Assembly: GCA_002508705.1 (NCBI GenBank)
Contig: DAYL01000034.1
Span: forward strand, 127,483 to 181,476
Origin: Methanoculleus sp. UBA374
GTDB taxonomy: Archaea; Halobacteriota; Methanomicrobia; Methanomicrobiales; Methanoculleaceae
DNA: 53,994 nucleotides
Reading direction: 5' to 3'
Positions 41,869-51,313 of this stretch are shown here, piece by piece. Both the position numbers and the translations under genes were made by a program. The notes under the pieces were generated by a model. That model made no database searches. It was not told the DNA's origin and saw only the letters and a program-made list of their open reading frames with translations. Every line of letters starts with the position of its first letter. Positions within the stretch are counted from its first letter, which is position 1.

Positions 41869-43071
41869 TTATGATGGATTAATTCCGGAAAAATTTCCGG
41901 TGATTTCCTGTTTTCTGCCGACGAACAGATAGAAACCGGCCATGATCACGAACAGGGGAATGAACGCCAGGAAAATATCCTGCACCCCGAATACATCTCC
42001 TATCAGCCCCCCGTACACTGGTCCGAATATCGCACCGATGCTTGTTCCGATGGCAAAAATCCCTGCAATTTTTCCGCGTTCCCCTTCGATGCTCCCCACA
42101 CTCGTGAACGTAAGGAGCGTCATGAGTCCGGAGAAACTGCCCATGATCACGGCTGCGACGACGAGGATTCTGATATCGGTGTTGGTTCCGAAGATTAACA
42201 GACTGGCGCTGATCATGATATAACTGAGAATATACAGGTTATTATGGTCCTTATACAGCAGCCGGCCGCAGAAAACCACTACCAGTATCTGGGCGGCACC
42301 GCGCAGCGCTATAAGGATAGCCGCGATGCCGGGGGATAATCCGAGGTTTAAGACTACCAGTACGGTTACAAATGTAGAAAATGTCATGAAACAGGCCGAG
42401 TTCATGCACTCGGTCATGGTTGCAGACACCAGCAGCTTGTTTTTAAAGAGGCTGCGGTAATACCGAAGAGATATCAGGAAACCGGGTTTGGGATACGTGT
42501 TCGAAGATTTTTTCCCGTTTGTCGTAAGGTACAGTACAACCAGCGGTACGAGCAGGAACGCACTTGCCAGGATGAAGTATCCTGTAAATGCTATGTAAAT
42601 AGTTGCAATCCCGCCGATGATAGGTCCGATAAACTGTGCCCCTGCGGTCATCGCCCCTTTAAACCAGCCTCCTTTTCGTATGCCGATGGCATTCATATTC
42701 TTAAAAAAGGAAGCATTGAGCGAGGTTGTCCTCAGGGAGCGTGCAATCCCATAAAAGATCATCAGCTCCAAAAGCATTGCGGGTGACCCTGCAAGGGACA
42801 TCGCGATGATCGTGGATGCCCCAAAGAGGCAGGCAAGCGTGTACATCCTCCTGGTGCCGAAGTAATCGATAAGAAATCCGGCCGGCAGGACGATGATGAT
42901 ATCGCCCACTCCCATCATGCCCCTGATGAGCCCGATTTCTGTTGCCGTTGCCTGGAGGCTCAGGGCATAGAGGGGCAGGATGAAATTTACCATGCCCACT
43001 GCGATCCCCGAGCCGATATTCATCGCCACGAACCGGGCTATGAGTTCGTTACCTTCGAGAAACCGTATCAT
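41869..43071 (-). CDS. MFS transporter 1
   Basis: 400 residues, 12 predicted membrane helices. Loop 2-3 reads GFLIDYFGTRRMYTLACLFG, the MFS motif A. Closely related to MFS transporter 2 at 50120 (both begin RFL-GNEL and share GLIR/KxMMGVGD, NASFFxN and GFLIDxFG), so the two arose by duplication. The ATG at 43071 matches the paralogue start. Efflux of a small molecule is the usual job of this type; substrate unknown. Confidence 0.88.
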   Translation of the reverse strand: MIRFLEGNELIARFVAMNIGSGIAVGMVNFILPLYALSLQATATEIGLIRGMMGVGDIIIVLPAGFLIDYFGTRRMYTLACLFGASTIIAMSLAGSPAMLLELMIFYGIARSLRTTSLNASFFKNMNAIGIRKGGWFKGAMTAGAQFIGPIIGGIATIYIAFTGYFILASAFLLVPLVVLYLTTNGKKSSNTYPKPGFLISLRYYRSLFKNKLLVSATMTECMNSACFMTFSTFVTVLVVLNLGLSPGIAAILIALRGAAQILVVVFCGRLLYKDHNNLYILSYIMISASLLIFGTNTDIRILVVAAVIMGSFSGLMTLLTFTSVGSIEGERGKIAGIFAIGTSIGAIFGPVYGGLIGDVFGVQDIFLAFIPLFVIMAGFYLFVGRKQEITGNFSGINPS

Positions 43072-43323
43072 AGGAGGTTGCCTGGGAAAGATGGATTGAT
43101 GGAGTCTTGAGCAAAAATTGCCCGTAGTTTTCCCGAGTATCAACTGTGCCGGCATGAGTTCTCGGACGCCTCATCCCGTCTGTTCCTGAAACCCAGTGAG
43201 GTACCGCTGCCCGAAACGGGCTCATCCAAAAAATTAAATCTATCTGTATCCGACCGAATCCGTCAAGGATGCCGTCGTATTTCAGCACCCCGAACCGGAG
43301 GTGACAGGAGATCGGACAACCGA

Positions 43324-44223
43324 TCACGCCTTCAAACCTTCATCAACATTTGATAAGGCAACTGAGCGGGGGTGCGTCCTCTCGTTGCATGTCGTAACAG
43401 GGCAGACCCTGCACAACTTCTGGGCTTTGTCGACCTCTTCTTTTAATGTTGCCCAGAGGGTGTGCCGCACCCTGACGAACTCCTCCGTGCTCTGGACATC
43501 CTCTTCCAGCCGTTGCTGGCGGGAGATCGGGATCTCGACTATTCCCTTTATTTTTCCAGGCCGTGCCGTCATGACTGCTACCCGGTCGGCAAGAAAAACC
43601 GCTTCGTCGATACTGTGGGTAATGAAAAGAACGGTCTTTTTTGTTTCATCTTTGATCCTGAGAAGATCCCGTTGCAGGATCTCACGGGTCTGGGCGTCAA
43701 GCGCGGCAAATGGTTCGTCCATGAGCAGGATATCCGGGTTCAATGCCAGGGCCCGTGCAATGGCAACACGCTGCTTCATCCCGCCGCTGAGTTCATACGG
43801 GTAACGGTCCTCAAACCCGGTCAGCCCGACAAGAGAAAGGTACTCCTTCGAGATCTCGTGCCTTCTGCTTTTGTCGATCTTCTGTGCCTCAAGGCCAACC
43901 TCCACGTTCCCCTGGGCCGTTCTCCAGGGAAAGAGGGCATACTGTTGGAATACGATCCCCCGGTCGAGCCCGGGGCCCTTTACCTGTTTGCCGCCGATCA
44001 GGATCTCGCCGTTGTCCGGTTTGGACAACCCACCGACGATATCGAGAAATGTCGACTTTCCGCACCCGCTGGGACCGATGATCACAAGGAATTCGCCGGC
44101 TTTTACATGCAGGTTGATCTGGTCCAGGGCAAGTAGTTCGCGGTCGTCCGCGGAGTTTTCTGAGTTTCCATTGCCGCGTATTTTGTACGATTTTCCCACA
44201 TTCACTGCTCGTATCTCTGTCAT
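43324..44223 (-). CDS. ABC transporter ATPase, NitT/TauT type
   Basis: 299 residues. Walker A GPSGCGKSTFL, Q-loop QQYALFPWRT, signature LSGGMKQRVAIARAL, Walker B ILLMDEPFAALD, H-loop ITHSIDEA. The SsuB/TauB/NrtD family. The C-terminal 40 residues extend with two Cys (CRVCPVTTC), uncommon for the family. It is the obvious partner of the permease at 45672 but lies beyond a terminator and has its own TATA-like CTATAATAC (44265-44273). Confidence 0.93.
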   Translation of the reverse strand: MTEIRAVNVGKSYKIRGNGNSENSADDRELLALDQINLHVKAGEFLVIIGPSGCGKSTFLDIVGGLSKPDNGEILIGGKQVKGPGLDRGIVFQQYALFPWRTAQGNVEVGLEAQKIDKSRRHEISKEYLSLVGLTGFEDRYPYELSGGMKQRVAIARALALNPDILLMDEPFAALDAQTREILQRDLLRIKDETKKTVLFITHSIDEAVFLADRVAVMTARPGKIKGIVEIPISRQQRLEEDVQSTEEFVRVRHTLWATLKEEVDKAQKLCRVCPVTTCNERTHPRSVALSNVDEGLKA

Positions 44224-44667
44224 AGTGCTGGTCCGCGATTTTGTAGATGTAGGTTTTGCGGCTCTTGTATTATAGGGCCTGTAAAACAGCAATTATTGAC
44301 AAAATATTGTTGATTTCGGTTAATTAACGGCAAGCGTGAATAACAGGCCCGGCCATTTTGACCGGCGGTACCCTGCATTCATGACGGCAGCTTTTCTCGC
44401 GTATTGCCTCTCCTATCTTGTTCTTGCTTTGTTCCCCCACGGAGTTAAATTTCGAAAATCGGACAACCTGCGCTACTCGTAAACAGGTAGTAAGTAGCAA
44501 ATCCTGTCGGTCTTCCTCCGTGCAGCCAGAGGCTATACCTCAGGGAGTTTTTCCACAGATGCCGAGGGGTGAAGACCCGGTTTTGCCGGAGTTGCTCCAT
44601 AAAAAAAGGTCCTGATCCCCAAAGGGATACAAAGACCGTTATAGCGTCATCCGGTGTGTTCTCCCCT
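44224..44667. other. 444-bp gap between ABC ATPase and binding-protein genes
   Basis: Contains the terminator of the upstream operon (44601-44637), a GTTAATTAAC palindrome near 44318, and the promoter region of the ATPase gene. No further gene. Confidence 0.6.
44601..44637 (-). terminator. hairpin plus T-run after the binding-protein gene
   Basis: On the minus strand GGTCTT-tgt-ATCCC pairs with GGGAT-c-AGGACC and is followed by seven T residues. It sits 31 bp after the stop of the solute-binding-protein gene, so it probably ends the five-gene operon. Confidence 0.7.
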
Positions 44668-45669
44668 TTAGGAATACGGATTGAATTCGTTGGTGTAGAC
44701 ATCGGAGGGTCTGAGTTGGCCCGGTTTCAGGGCACCCTCTTTTTCCATGATGTCAAGCCAGAACTGGACGTCCGCATCGTTGATAACCGGAGGGCTTCGA
44801 ATTGCCCAGCCGTTATGGAGTTCTCCCAGTTTCGGGTTGCCGCCGGTCTCCGTGAGGAACTTGGCGAGGAGAACCTTTGACTCCGCTCTGTGCTGTTTGT
44901 CCCATTCGATGGCCTTCACGGTGGCATTCACAAATTTCGCTGTAATGTCCGGATGCCTCTCAATGAAATCCGTAGACATAACTATTCCGGACTTGACCTG
45001 CTCGCCGATCACTTCGCCGTCAGAGAAAAGCGCCCGGACTCCGCCGTTCTCTTCTGCTTTCTTTAAGAAATTTCCGTTTGGCGCAATCACGTCGACCTGG
45101 CCCTGGCGTAACACCTGTTCTTGATTTTCGAACGGGACAACTACCAGCTGGACATCGGACGGGGTCAGGCCATTCTGATACAGATACGCCTGGGTGACGA
45201 AATCTGCATGTGCTCCCAGCGTGTTGACCCCGATGGTCTTTCCTTTGAGATCGCTTGCGGTTTTAATGGGACTGGTCTCCAGTACAAGCCATTTGTAATC
45301 CGGCTCGGCGGGCGACGTACCTATCGCAGGTGCGACGGTCTTGATCTTCGTTCCTCTCCCGATAGCATTCACGATTGCTGAAAATGCCGATATTCCGATA
45401 TCATTACTGCCGGCTGCCACGGTCATGATGCTCTGCGGTCCCCCCGTTGTGGATCCGGTCCGCTCAATGACGATTCCGGCTTCTTTATAATAGCCCAGCG
45501 AATCAGCCAGATCCACTACGCTGAGCGACGTTGATGTCGGAGTCCGTATCGTGAAGAACTCCGTCTCTGAAGGAGTCGAGGGATTTCCGGCCAAGACTGT
45601 TCCAATGACGATACCGATGATCGCGATTGCAACAACCGCGATAATACCATACTGTAATCTCTTCTCCAT
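44668..45669 (-). CDS. ABC solute-binding protein, NitT/TauT (SsuA/NMT1) type
   Basis: 333 residues. N-terminal membrane anchor (YGIIAVVAIAIIGIVIGTVL) without a lipobox Cys, then a type II periplasmic-binding fold: FFTIRTPTSTSLSVVDLADS, GADxxV-like GVNTLGAHADFVTQAYL. Family members bind sulfonates, nitrate, thiamine precursors, or aromatic acids. ATG at 45669 has a Shine-Dalgarno AAGGAGA 8 bp upstream; a TTG at 45675 is less likely. Membrane-tethered, facing out. Confidence 0.9.
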   Translation of the reverse strand: MEKRLQYGIIAVVAIAIIGIVIGTVLAGNPSTPSETEFFTIRTPTSTSLSVVDLADSLGYYKEAGIVIERTGSTTGGPQSIMTVAAGSNDIGISAFSAIVNAIGRGTKIKTVAPAIGTSPAEPDYKWLVLETSPIKTASDLKGKTIGVNTLGAHADFVTQAYLYQNGLTPSDVQLVVVPFENQEQVLRQGQVDVIAPNGNFLKKAEENGGVRALFSDGEVIGEQVKSGIVMSTDFIERHPDITAKFVNATVKAIEWDKQHRAESKVLLAKFLTETGGNPKLGELHNGWAIRSPPVINDADVQFWLDIMEKEGALKPGQLRPSDVYTNEFNPYS

Positions 45670-45671
45670 GT

Positions 45672-46520
45672 TCAATTCTCCTTGTTAAAATTCACTTCTT
45701 CTTTCCAGCACGTGGCTCTCTTCTCGAACCAGACCAGCAGGTAATTGGATACCACTCCGAGAATCACCAGGCAGATGATCGCGGCGTACATCTTCTCGTA
45801 TACAAAGTTGTACTGCGAGTTCGTGACAAGAAATCCAAGACCTGATTTTGCGCCCATCATTTCAGCGGCAACCAGGACGAGGATTGCAGATGTGGCTCCG
45901 AGTCTCATTCCCGAAACGATCTGAGGCACCGCCGTTGGGAAGATGACCTTCTTGAAGATCTCCGCATCCGAAGTAATGCCGACAGACCGTGCTGCTTTGA
46001 TAAGCAGAGGATCGACGCTATCCACCCCGCTGATGGTGTTGATCAAAACTTTCCAGAGCGCTGCAAAGAATATTATCGCTACTTTCGACTCTTCTCCTAT
46101 ACCCAGAAAGATAATCATGACCGGGTACATCGCCAGCGTGGGGATGTTCCTGAGTGTCTCGATCAAGGGGTCCATCAACCGCGAGAACCCGGGATACCAT
46201 CCCAGGGCCAGCCCTAGAGGAATTGCGATAAGGACTGCAAGTCCGAACCCCAGTACGGATCGCTGCAGGCTGATGAAAAGGTGGGTGAAAATCTCCCCGG
46301 ACAGGGTCATCCCAACCAGGGTTGTAATAACCACCGAGAAGGGGGGCAAGAACGCCGGGTTGATGAGACCCACCCTCGGGAGTACCTCCCACAGGCCCAC
46401 AAAGATAAACAGGGCAATTCCGCCGCTGAGTAATCTCCCGATCTTCATGAGGTCCAGTCTGAGGGCCGTAAGGGCTGCTCTCCCCGATCCTTTTGAGTAT
46501 AGATTGCCGAGATCGATCAT
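45672..46520 (-). CDS. ABC permease, NitT/TauT type
   Basis: 282 residues, about six membrane helices. The cytoplasmic coupling loop is KAARSVGITSDAEIFKKVIF (the EAA motif), and LGVVLEVLPRVG-type start near residue 45. It overlaps the start of the reductase subunit gene by 4 bp (ATGA) and the binding-protein gene follows after 2 bp, which ties transport to the enzyme. Confidence 0.92.
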   Translation of the reverse strand: MIDLGNLYSKGSGRAALTALRLDLMKIGRLLSGGIALFIFVGLWEVLPRVGLINPAFLPPFSVVITTLVGMTLSGEIFTHLFISLQRSVLGFGLAVLIAIPLGLALGWYPGFSRLMDPLIETLRNIPTLAMYPVMIIFLGIGEESKVAIIFFAALWKVLINTISGVDSVDPLLIKAARSVGITSDAEIFKKVIFPTAVPQIVSGMRLGATSAILVLVAAEMMGAKSGLGFLVTNSQYNFVYEKMYAAIICLVILGVVSNYLLVWFEKRATCWKEEVNFNKEN

Positions 46521-48019
46521 CCACTTATCATCTCAATAAAAGCCCCTAGCCGGGTCTTTGACTGCTCCTCTCCTTGTGCATTGAAACCGCTTGCCGTACC
46601 CATGTCCATAACCGGGATGCCTGCCTCATCCCGTACAATATCGCAGATCATTCTGGCCACCGATGACTGGAAGTTGCAGCCCCAGGTGTGCGTGAAGATC
46701 ATGCCGTCAGCGCGGGACTGTTTTATCTGGTCGATGGTCCACTGGGCTCTCTCTTCGGTGGGGAGTTCCATCGGGAACGAAAGAATTGCCTCTGCGAGGT
46801 TCCGGTAGGGGTTGTTCCCTCCTTCGTCCACCAGCGTGCAGATCTCACTCCACTGATCGTCCTTTCCGACGACTACACCGCCGATACTGTCGATGAAACC
46901 GGGGTCCGTGGTTTCTGTCGCAGCCGGGCCGCAGATGTAGAGCCGCACCGGGTCATCGGAGATTCCGACGCCTTTCACGCCGGTCCTGACCCGCTCCTGA
47001 ATTTCCGCATACGCATCCTTAAGAACAGAATACGCGCCGTTCGGGTCTCCGCTGAACTCGTTCCCGATCCGAAACACCCCTGCCGAGGTGTTTGACGTCC
47101 CGGCGAAGTCCGAACTGTTGGTAGGAGGCACCGGGGCTTTCCACCAGAGGTGGACGATATCCTGGGTGAGTTTTCTGATCTTGTTCTCGTAGCGGATCTC
47201 TTCGGCAAGGGCCCTGTCGTCGACTTCTTTTCCCGAGAGTTCGCTGACTTTCGCGGTCAGGTTCCGGAGCATCGTCTCGAGGTAGTCCGTCGCCCACTCT
47301 TTTTCATTCTGGTTGTCGATGGGATAGTCGATCAGCATCAGCGGGATTTTCTCTTTGTAGTAGGGTCCACGGGACGCCGGGTCCTGGTATGACGCAACGT
47401 TTTGGGTATTCCGGTAGGATTCCACCAGGTACTGCTTATCCGAGCAGCGCAGGCAGAGGTACGGAGCGACAAGGTCGACCGGAATGAGCCCTCTCTGGGC
47501 GCTGATGTGCGGACCGACAATCGGGCATGATTCCGTAGTTAGCAGTTTGTTTCCGAACTCCAGCTTCTCCTTATGATCCCGGGAGGTCTGATTCAGGGTC
47601 TGACCTTCGGTCATATCGTCGGAAAACCGGGAGATGAGCCCCGGCCGCAGGGGAATTCCTCCGGCTGCATAGTACGGTTCGAACGTCTGGCCGCCCTGGG
47701 TGAAGATGATGGGAACAGAGTTGTTGTGGGCTTCAAGAAGCCTGTCTTTGAGGGAGAGTCTCAGGTACCGGCATTTGATTCCGGTGAGAAAACCAATATC
47801 TGCAGATATCTGGTCCCGGAACCATGGGTTGATCTCATACGCATACGGGTATCTCCGTGGAGCGTCCACGGTCATGAAGTGCCAGATCTCTTCCGGGGTT
47901 ACGGCCTTTGAGTACCGGAACTCGATATCGCTGGTCTTCAGGAACTTCTCCTTCAGGGATTCCGGGTACCGGAACAACTTAACGGCATTGTGTGGATTCT
48001 GTGCGATAGTCTCTGCCAT
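46517..48019 (-). CDS. 2-hydroxyacyl-CoA dehydratase/BcrB-type subunit, large
   Basis: 500 residues. Homologous to the iron-sulfur subunits of 2-hydroxyacyl-CoA dehydratases and benzoyl-CoA reductase (HgdA/B, BcrB/C family). It has Cys in ESCPIVG, YLCLRCSDKQY and THTWGCNFQSS, the last being the usual C-terminal cluster-binding and R-helix region, and GVVVGKDDQWSEICTLVDEG. About 100 residues longer than the partner. Catalytic partner of the gene at 48019, with one base of overlap. Whether substrates are CoA thioesters is unknown. Confidence 0.87.
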   Translation of the reverse strand: MAETIAQNPHNAVKLFRYPESLKEKFLKTSDIEFRYSKAVTPEEIWHFMTVDAPRRYPYAYEINPWFRDQISADIGFLTGIKCRYLRLSLKDRLLEAHNNSVPIIFTQGGQTFEPYYAAGGIPLRPGLISRFSDDMTEGQTLNQTSRDHKEKLEFGNKLLTTESCPIVGPHISAQRGLIPVDLVAPYLCLRCSDKQYLVESYRNTQNVASYQDPASRGPYYKEKIPLMLIDYPIDNQNEKEWATDYLETMLRNLTAKVSELSGKEVDDRALAEEIRYENKIRKLTQDIVHLWWKAPVPPTNSSDFAGTSNTSAGVFRIGNEFSGDPNGAYSVLKDAYAEIQERVRTGVKGVGISDDPVRLYICGPAATETTDPGFIDSIGGVVVGKDDQWSEICTLVDEGGNNPYRNLAEAILSFPMELPTEERAQWTIDQIKQSRADGMIFTHTWGCNFQSSVARMICDIVRDEAGIPVMDMGTASGFNAQGEEQSKTRLGAFIEMISG

Positions 48020-49200
48020 TATTCTGACCTCCGATTCTGTTTGTCCTGTATCATCTCAAGGAACGCCTCAACCCGCGTACGGACACCTTCAATGTCGGAT
48101 CCGGCATATTCGGTGTGGATCTCCATGAAGGGGATCTTAAGGAACGTCTTCGTTTCGTTGCCCTTGAACGTGAATGCGTCGCAGAACCTGAGCGTATGAT
48201 AGATCATGCCGTCGGGCTGGAACTGCTTCACCAGGTTCGAGAGGTTTGCAAGACGCCTGTCCGTTTCCAACTCCTTGAGGTAGGGCAGGGAGGCGCAGGG
48301 AACTTTGTCGAGATATGCATCTGCAATTCCCTGAACCGTTGCCTCTTTCACCTCGATGCCCAGATAGGGGCGAAGGCCGAAGCAGAGATCATCGGCAACG
48401 ATCCTGCCGCCCATCTCTTCGATCAGGTCGAGGATCTTGTTGTCGCCCGGCGGAATTGGGCTCCCGGAGAGAATGAGGCGGGGTTTGCCGTCGGTTTCGG
48501 GAGTTGTATCTGATTTTCCGGACTTTTGGCTGATTTCAGCAAGAAGCTCGTCGAGGAACTGGTGATACTGGTCCCGGTCGAGGTAATATCCTGCCTGGAT
48601 GACCTGCAAGACTTCACGCCAGGATATCGGCGAATTCTCCTTTGCCTGGACGGTGTAGATCTCCCGGATCTTCTCCCGGATTGACCTGAAGAGCGCTATG
48701 GACTGCGCGAGCTTCTCCGGGTCCAGGCGCTTTCCTGCCAATTTCTCCAGTTTCTCCGTAAACCACCGGACTTCATTCCGGAAATAGGCCCTGCCTTCAT
48801 CGGTGTAGAAGTTCCTTGGAACCCCAAGAACGATCGTGTTTGCCTTGGCGTAATACTTGAGCAGTTCCGATGCCCGGTACATCTGCATACACGAAGCAGA
48901 TATCGCGACAACGTCGGCGTTCTTTACGTAGGGATCTTCCTTTTCGAGAAACAGCCCCAGCGTCTCCCGTACGAACACACAGTTCTGGGTGGAGATGTAA
49001 TGGCCTCCCAGTTCGACAAGCCGCTCGTTTCCTCCGATACCGAGCCGGATCGGGACGAGACCGAGAGCATGAACTATCTCTTCCGGGATATAGCAGCAGA
49101 GATATCCTACCACTTTCGACCCGTTCTTTCGCATTTCTGCAAGTTCGGCCGGTCGCCTCTTTACGGCATCCGAAATAGCCGTTAAGGTTTCAAGTGTCAT
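48019..49200 (-). CDS. 2-hydroxyacyl-CoA dehydratase/BcrC-type subunit
   Basis: 393 residues. VVGYLCCYIPEEIVHALGLV is the HgdB-family start with C35 (and C36); further candidate cluster ligands are C74 (TQNCVFVRE) and C104 (ISASCMQMYRA). Later GGRIVADDLCFGLRPYLG and YHTLRFCDAF match the family. Members hold a 4Fe-4S or double-cubane cluster that takes low-potential electrons from the activase. Pairs with the gene at 46517. Confidence 0.9.
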   Translation of the reverse strand: MTLETLTAISDAVKRRPAELAEMRKNGSKVVGYLCCYIPEEIVHALGLVPIRLGIGGNERLVELGGHYISTQNCVFVRETLGLFLEKEDPYVKNADVVAISASCMQMYRASELLKYYAKANTIVLGVPRNFYTDEGRAYFRNEVRWFTEKLEKLAGKRLDPEKLAQSIALFRSIREKIREIYTVQAKENSPISWREVLQVIQAGYYLDRDQYHQFLDELLAEISQKSGKSDTTPETDGKPRLILSGSPIPPGDNKILDLIEEMGGRIVADDLCFGLRPYLGIEVKEATVQGIADAYLDKVPCASLPYLKELETDRRLANLSNLVKQFQPDGMIYHTLRFCDAFTFKGNETKTFLKIPFMEIHTEYAGSDIEGVRTRVEAFLEMIQDKQNRRSE

Positions 49201-49217
49201 TTTTCCTCGATCCCTGC

Positions 49218-50024
49218 TTATTTTTTGCTGCCGTACTTCTGCGCTAAGATCGCGGCGCCAAGCGCCCCGGTCAGCTGGGGATCGTAATCCGGGACATAGA
49301 TCTTGGATTTGAGCACTTCTTCGAGCGCGGTTTTCATGCCGATGTTCTTTGCCACCCCTCCGGAGAAGTACACGTCATTGCGGATACCGACACGCGAGAA
49401 CAGTCCGGTAATCCTGTAAGCAATCGCGCTGTGAATCCCCCGGATAATGTTGGCCGGTTTTTCTCCCCGCGCAATGAGGGAGATCGTCTCGGACTCAGCG
49501 AACACGGTGCAGGTGCTGCTTATGGGTACCGCTTCGTCTGCGGATAGGGAGAGAGGGCCGAGTTCATCGAGTGAAACTTTGAATACGTTGGCCATGACTT
49601 CAAGGAACCGCCCTGTACCTGCTGCACATTTGTCGTTCATGGCAAAATCGAGGACGCTTCCCTCTTCATCCACACGGATTGCTTTGCAGTCCTGTCCTCC
49701 CATATCGATAATTGTCCGGGTTGCCGGGTGAAGGTGGTGTGCACCCTTGGCATGGCAGGTGATCTCCGTGACCGTTTTGTTCGCGTAAGGGGCGGATATT
49801 CTTCCGTATCCCGTTGCAACGATATACTCGATGTCGCTCTGAGAAAGTTTTGCAGATGTCAGCGCTTCCCCTAAAGCAACACGTCCGCTCTCTTCTGTGT
49901 CAATCCTGGAACGGATGAGGCTTGAACCGATGATCTCTCCGTCAGCGATGATGATTGCTTTTGATGCGAGTGAACCTACGTCCACGCCGGCGAATATCTG
50001 CGTACCGTTTGATTTCGTTGTCAT
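49218..50024 (-). CDS. ATP-dependent activase, BadF/BcrA/HgdC type
   Basis: 268 residues of the ASKHA fold. FAGVDVGSLASKAIII and IDMGGQDCKAIRVDE are nucleotide motifs; C in DKCAAGTGRFLEVM and SSTCTVFAESE are the two cysteines per monomer that bridge a 4Fe-4S cluster in the dimer. It uses ATP to drive one-electron transfer to the dehydratase or reductase. A strong Shine-Dalgarno AAAGGAGG precedes the ATG. First gene of the operon. Confidence 0.93.
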   Translation of the reverse strand: MTTKSNGTQIFAGVDVGSLASKAIIIADGEIIGSSLIRSRIDTEESGRVALGEALTSAKLSQSDIEYIVATGYGRISAPYANKTVTEITCHAKGAHHLHPATRTIIDMGGQDCKAIRVDEEGSVLDFAMNDKCAAGTGRFLEVMANVFKVSLDELGPLSLSADEAVPISSTCTVFAESETISLIARGEKPANIIRGIHSAIAYRITGLFSRVGIRNDVYFSGGVAKNIGMKTALEEVLKSKIYVPDYDPQLTGALGAAILAQKYGSKK

Positions 50025-50119
50025 ACTGCCTCCTTTGCGTTACCAACATTTCTCGGGAATTAATATAACTCTCGAGAAATCAGTAATTTTTGCCCGTTTT
50101 TCTCGTTTATCCCAAAGAT

Positions 50120-51313
50120 CTAACAAAATTCTCCGTTTCTGATACGTTTCCTCTCAAGAAGGATACAGTAAGCTGCCATCGCCGCATAGACGGGGATGAA
50201 TGCATAAAATATCGCAGGAATTCCAAAAAATTCCCCGATTGCTCCACCGACTACCGGACCGATAATCGAGCCGAGACTGCCGCCGATTGCAAAGATACTC
50301 GCGATTTTTCCTTTCTCTCCATCAATCTTTCCGACACTGGAGAAGGTCAGGAGTATCATAACCCCGGAAAAACACCCGGCAACTGCAGAGGCAAGTACGA
50401 GTACGGGTACGGAGGTCGCAGTTCCGAGCATGAGGAGGCTGATAATCGTCATGACAAAACTGAGCGTGTACAGGTTGTTCTGGTTCCGGTACATGAGCGT
50501 TCCACCGAAAAAAATGACCAGAATCTGGATGCTTCCCCGGATCGTGATTAAAATTGCAGCTGTACTTGCTGATAAAGCCAGGTCTTTGACCACCAAGACG
50601 GTAATGAATGTGATGAAAACATTGAAAAATGCCGAGTTCATGCCGTCTACAAACGTGGCACCCATCATGGACCGGTTCCTAAACAGTTTCCGGTAATAGG
50701 GAAACGACTCGAAAAAACCGGTTGAGTGGTTTTTCTCGGGATAATTCCCCTTACCGTTGATGTGAGTGAACACCCATATCGAGACGACCGGGATCACAAG
50801 AAACATACTGGAAAGCAGGAAATAGTGCGTATAATTCAGGTAAATTACTGCAATACCCCCGATTAAAGACCCGAGAAAGGATACGCCGTGGTTTATCGAA
50901 CCACGATAGATCCCCGCTTTCTTAACACCGATTGTCTCAATATTCTGGAAAAATGAGGCATTGAGTGCTGTTGATCTGACCGTCCGGGTAATCCCGTACA
51001 TGATCATCATCAAAAGAAGCATCCGGGGGGAGCCGACACATATGAGAACAACGATAACAAGCCCGCCGGTAAGCGCGCTCGCGGAGTACATTCTTTTCGA
51101 ACCGAAGTGATCTATGAGAAATCCAGCAGGCAGGATGATGAGGAGGTCTCCTACACCCATCATTGCCTTGATCAATCCGATCTCAAAATTGGTGGCGCTC
51201 AGACTCAGGGCATACAGGGGAATGATCAGGTTCAGGAGGCCCACCGAGATCCCGGAACATATATTGATGATTACTAACCGGAAAAGGAGTTCATTTCCTT
51301 TGAGAAATCGCAT
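50120..51313 (-). CDS. MFS transporter 2, paralogue of 41869
   Basis: 397 residues, 12 predicted membrane helices. Motif A is GFLIDHFGSKRMY. Extensive similarity to transporter 1 throughout. TATA-like CTATAACTATATCC lies near 51345-51358, and GTTCACAAT (51321-51329), the left half of the palindrome seen elsewhere in the window, lies between it and the start. It stands 96 bp ahead of the activase gene on the same strand, so it may be the head of the same transcript. Confidence 0.88.
   Translation of the reverse strand: MRFLKGNELLFRLVIINICSGISVGLLNLIIPLYALSLSATNFEIGLIKAMMGVGDLLIILPAGFLIDHFGSKRMYSASALTGGLVIVVLICVGSPRMLLLMMIMYGITRTVRSTALNASFFQNIETIGVKKAGIYRGSINHGVSFLGSLIGGIAVIYLNYTHYFLLSSMFLVIPVVSIWVFTHINGKGNYPEKNHSTGFFESFPYYRKLFRNRSMMGATFVDGMNSAFFNVFITFITVLVVKDLALSASTAAILITIRGSIQILVIFFGGTLMYRNQNNLYTLSFVMTIISLLMLGTATSVPVLVLASAVAGCFSGVMILLTFSSVGKIDGEKGKIASIFAIGGSLGSIIGPVVGGAIGEFFGIPAIFYAFIPVYAAMAAYCILLERKRIRNGEFC

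Noticed and set aside
46517..50024. A full benzoyl-CoA degradation locus
   Set aside because: No CoA ligase, ring hydratase, or dehydrogenase genes occur; only the reductase-type core is present.
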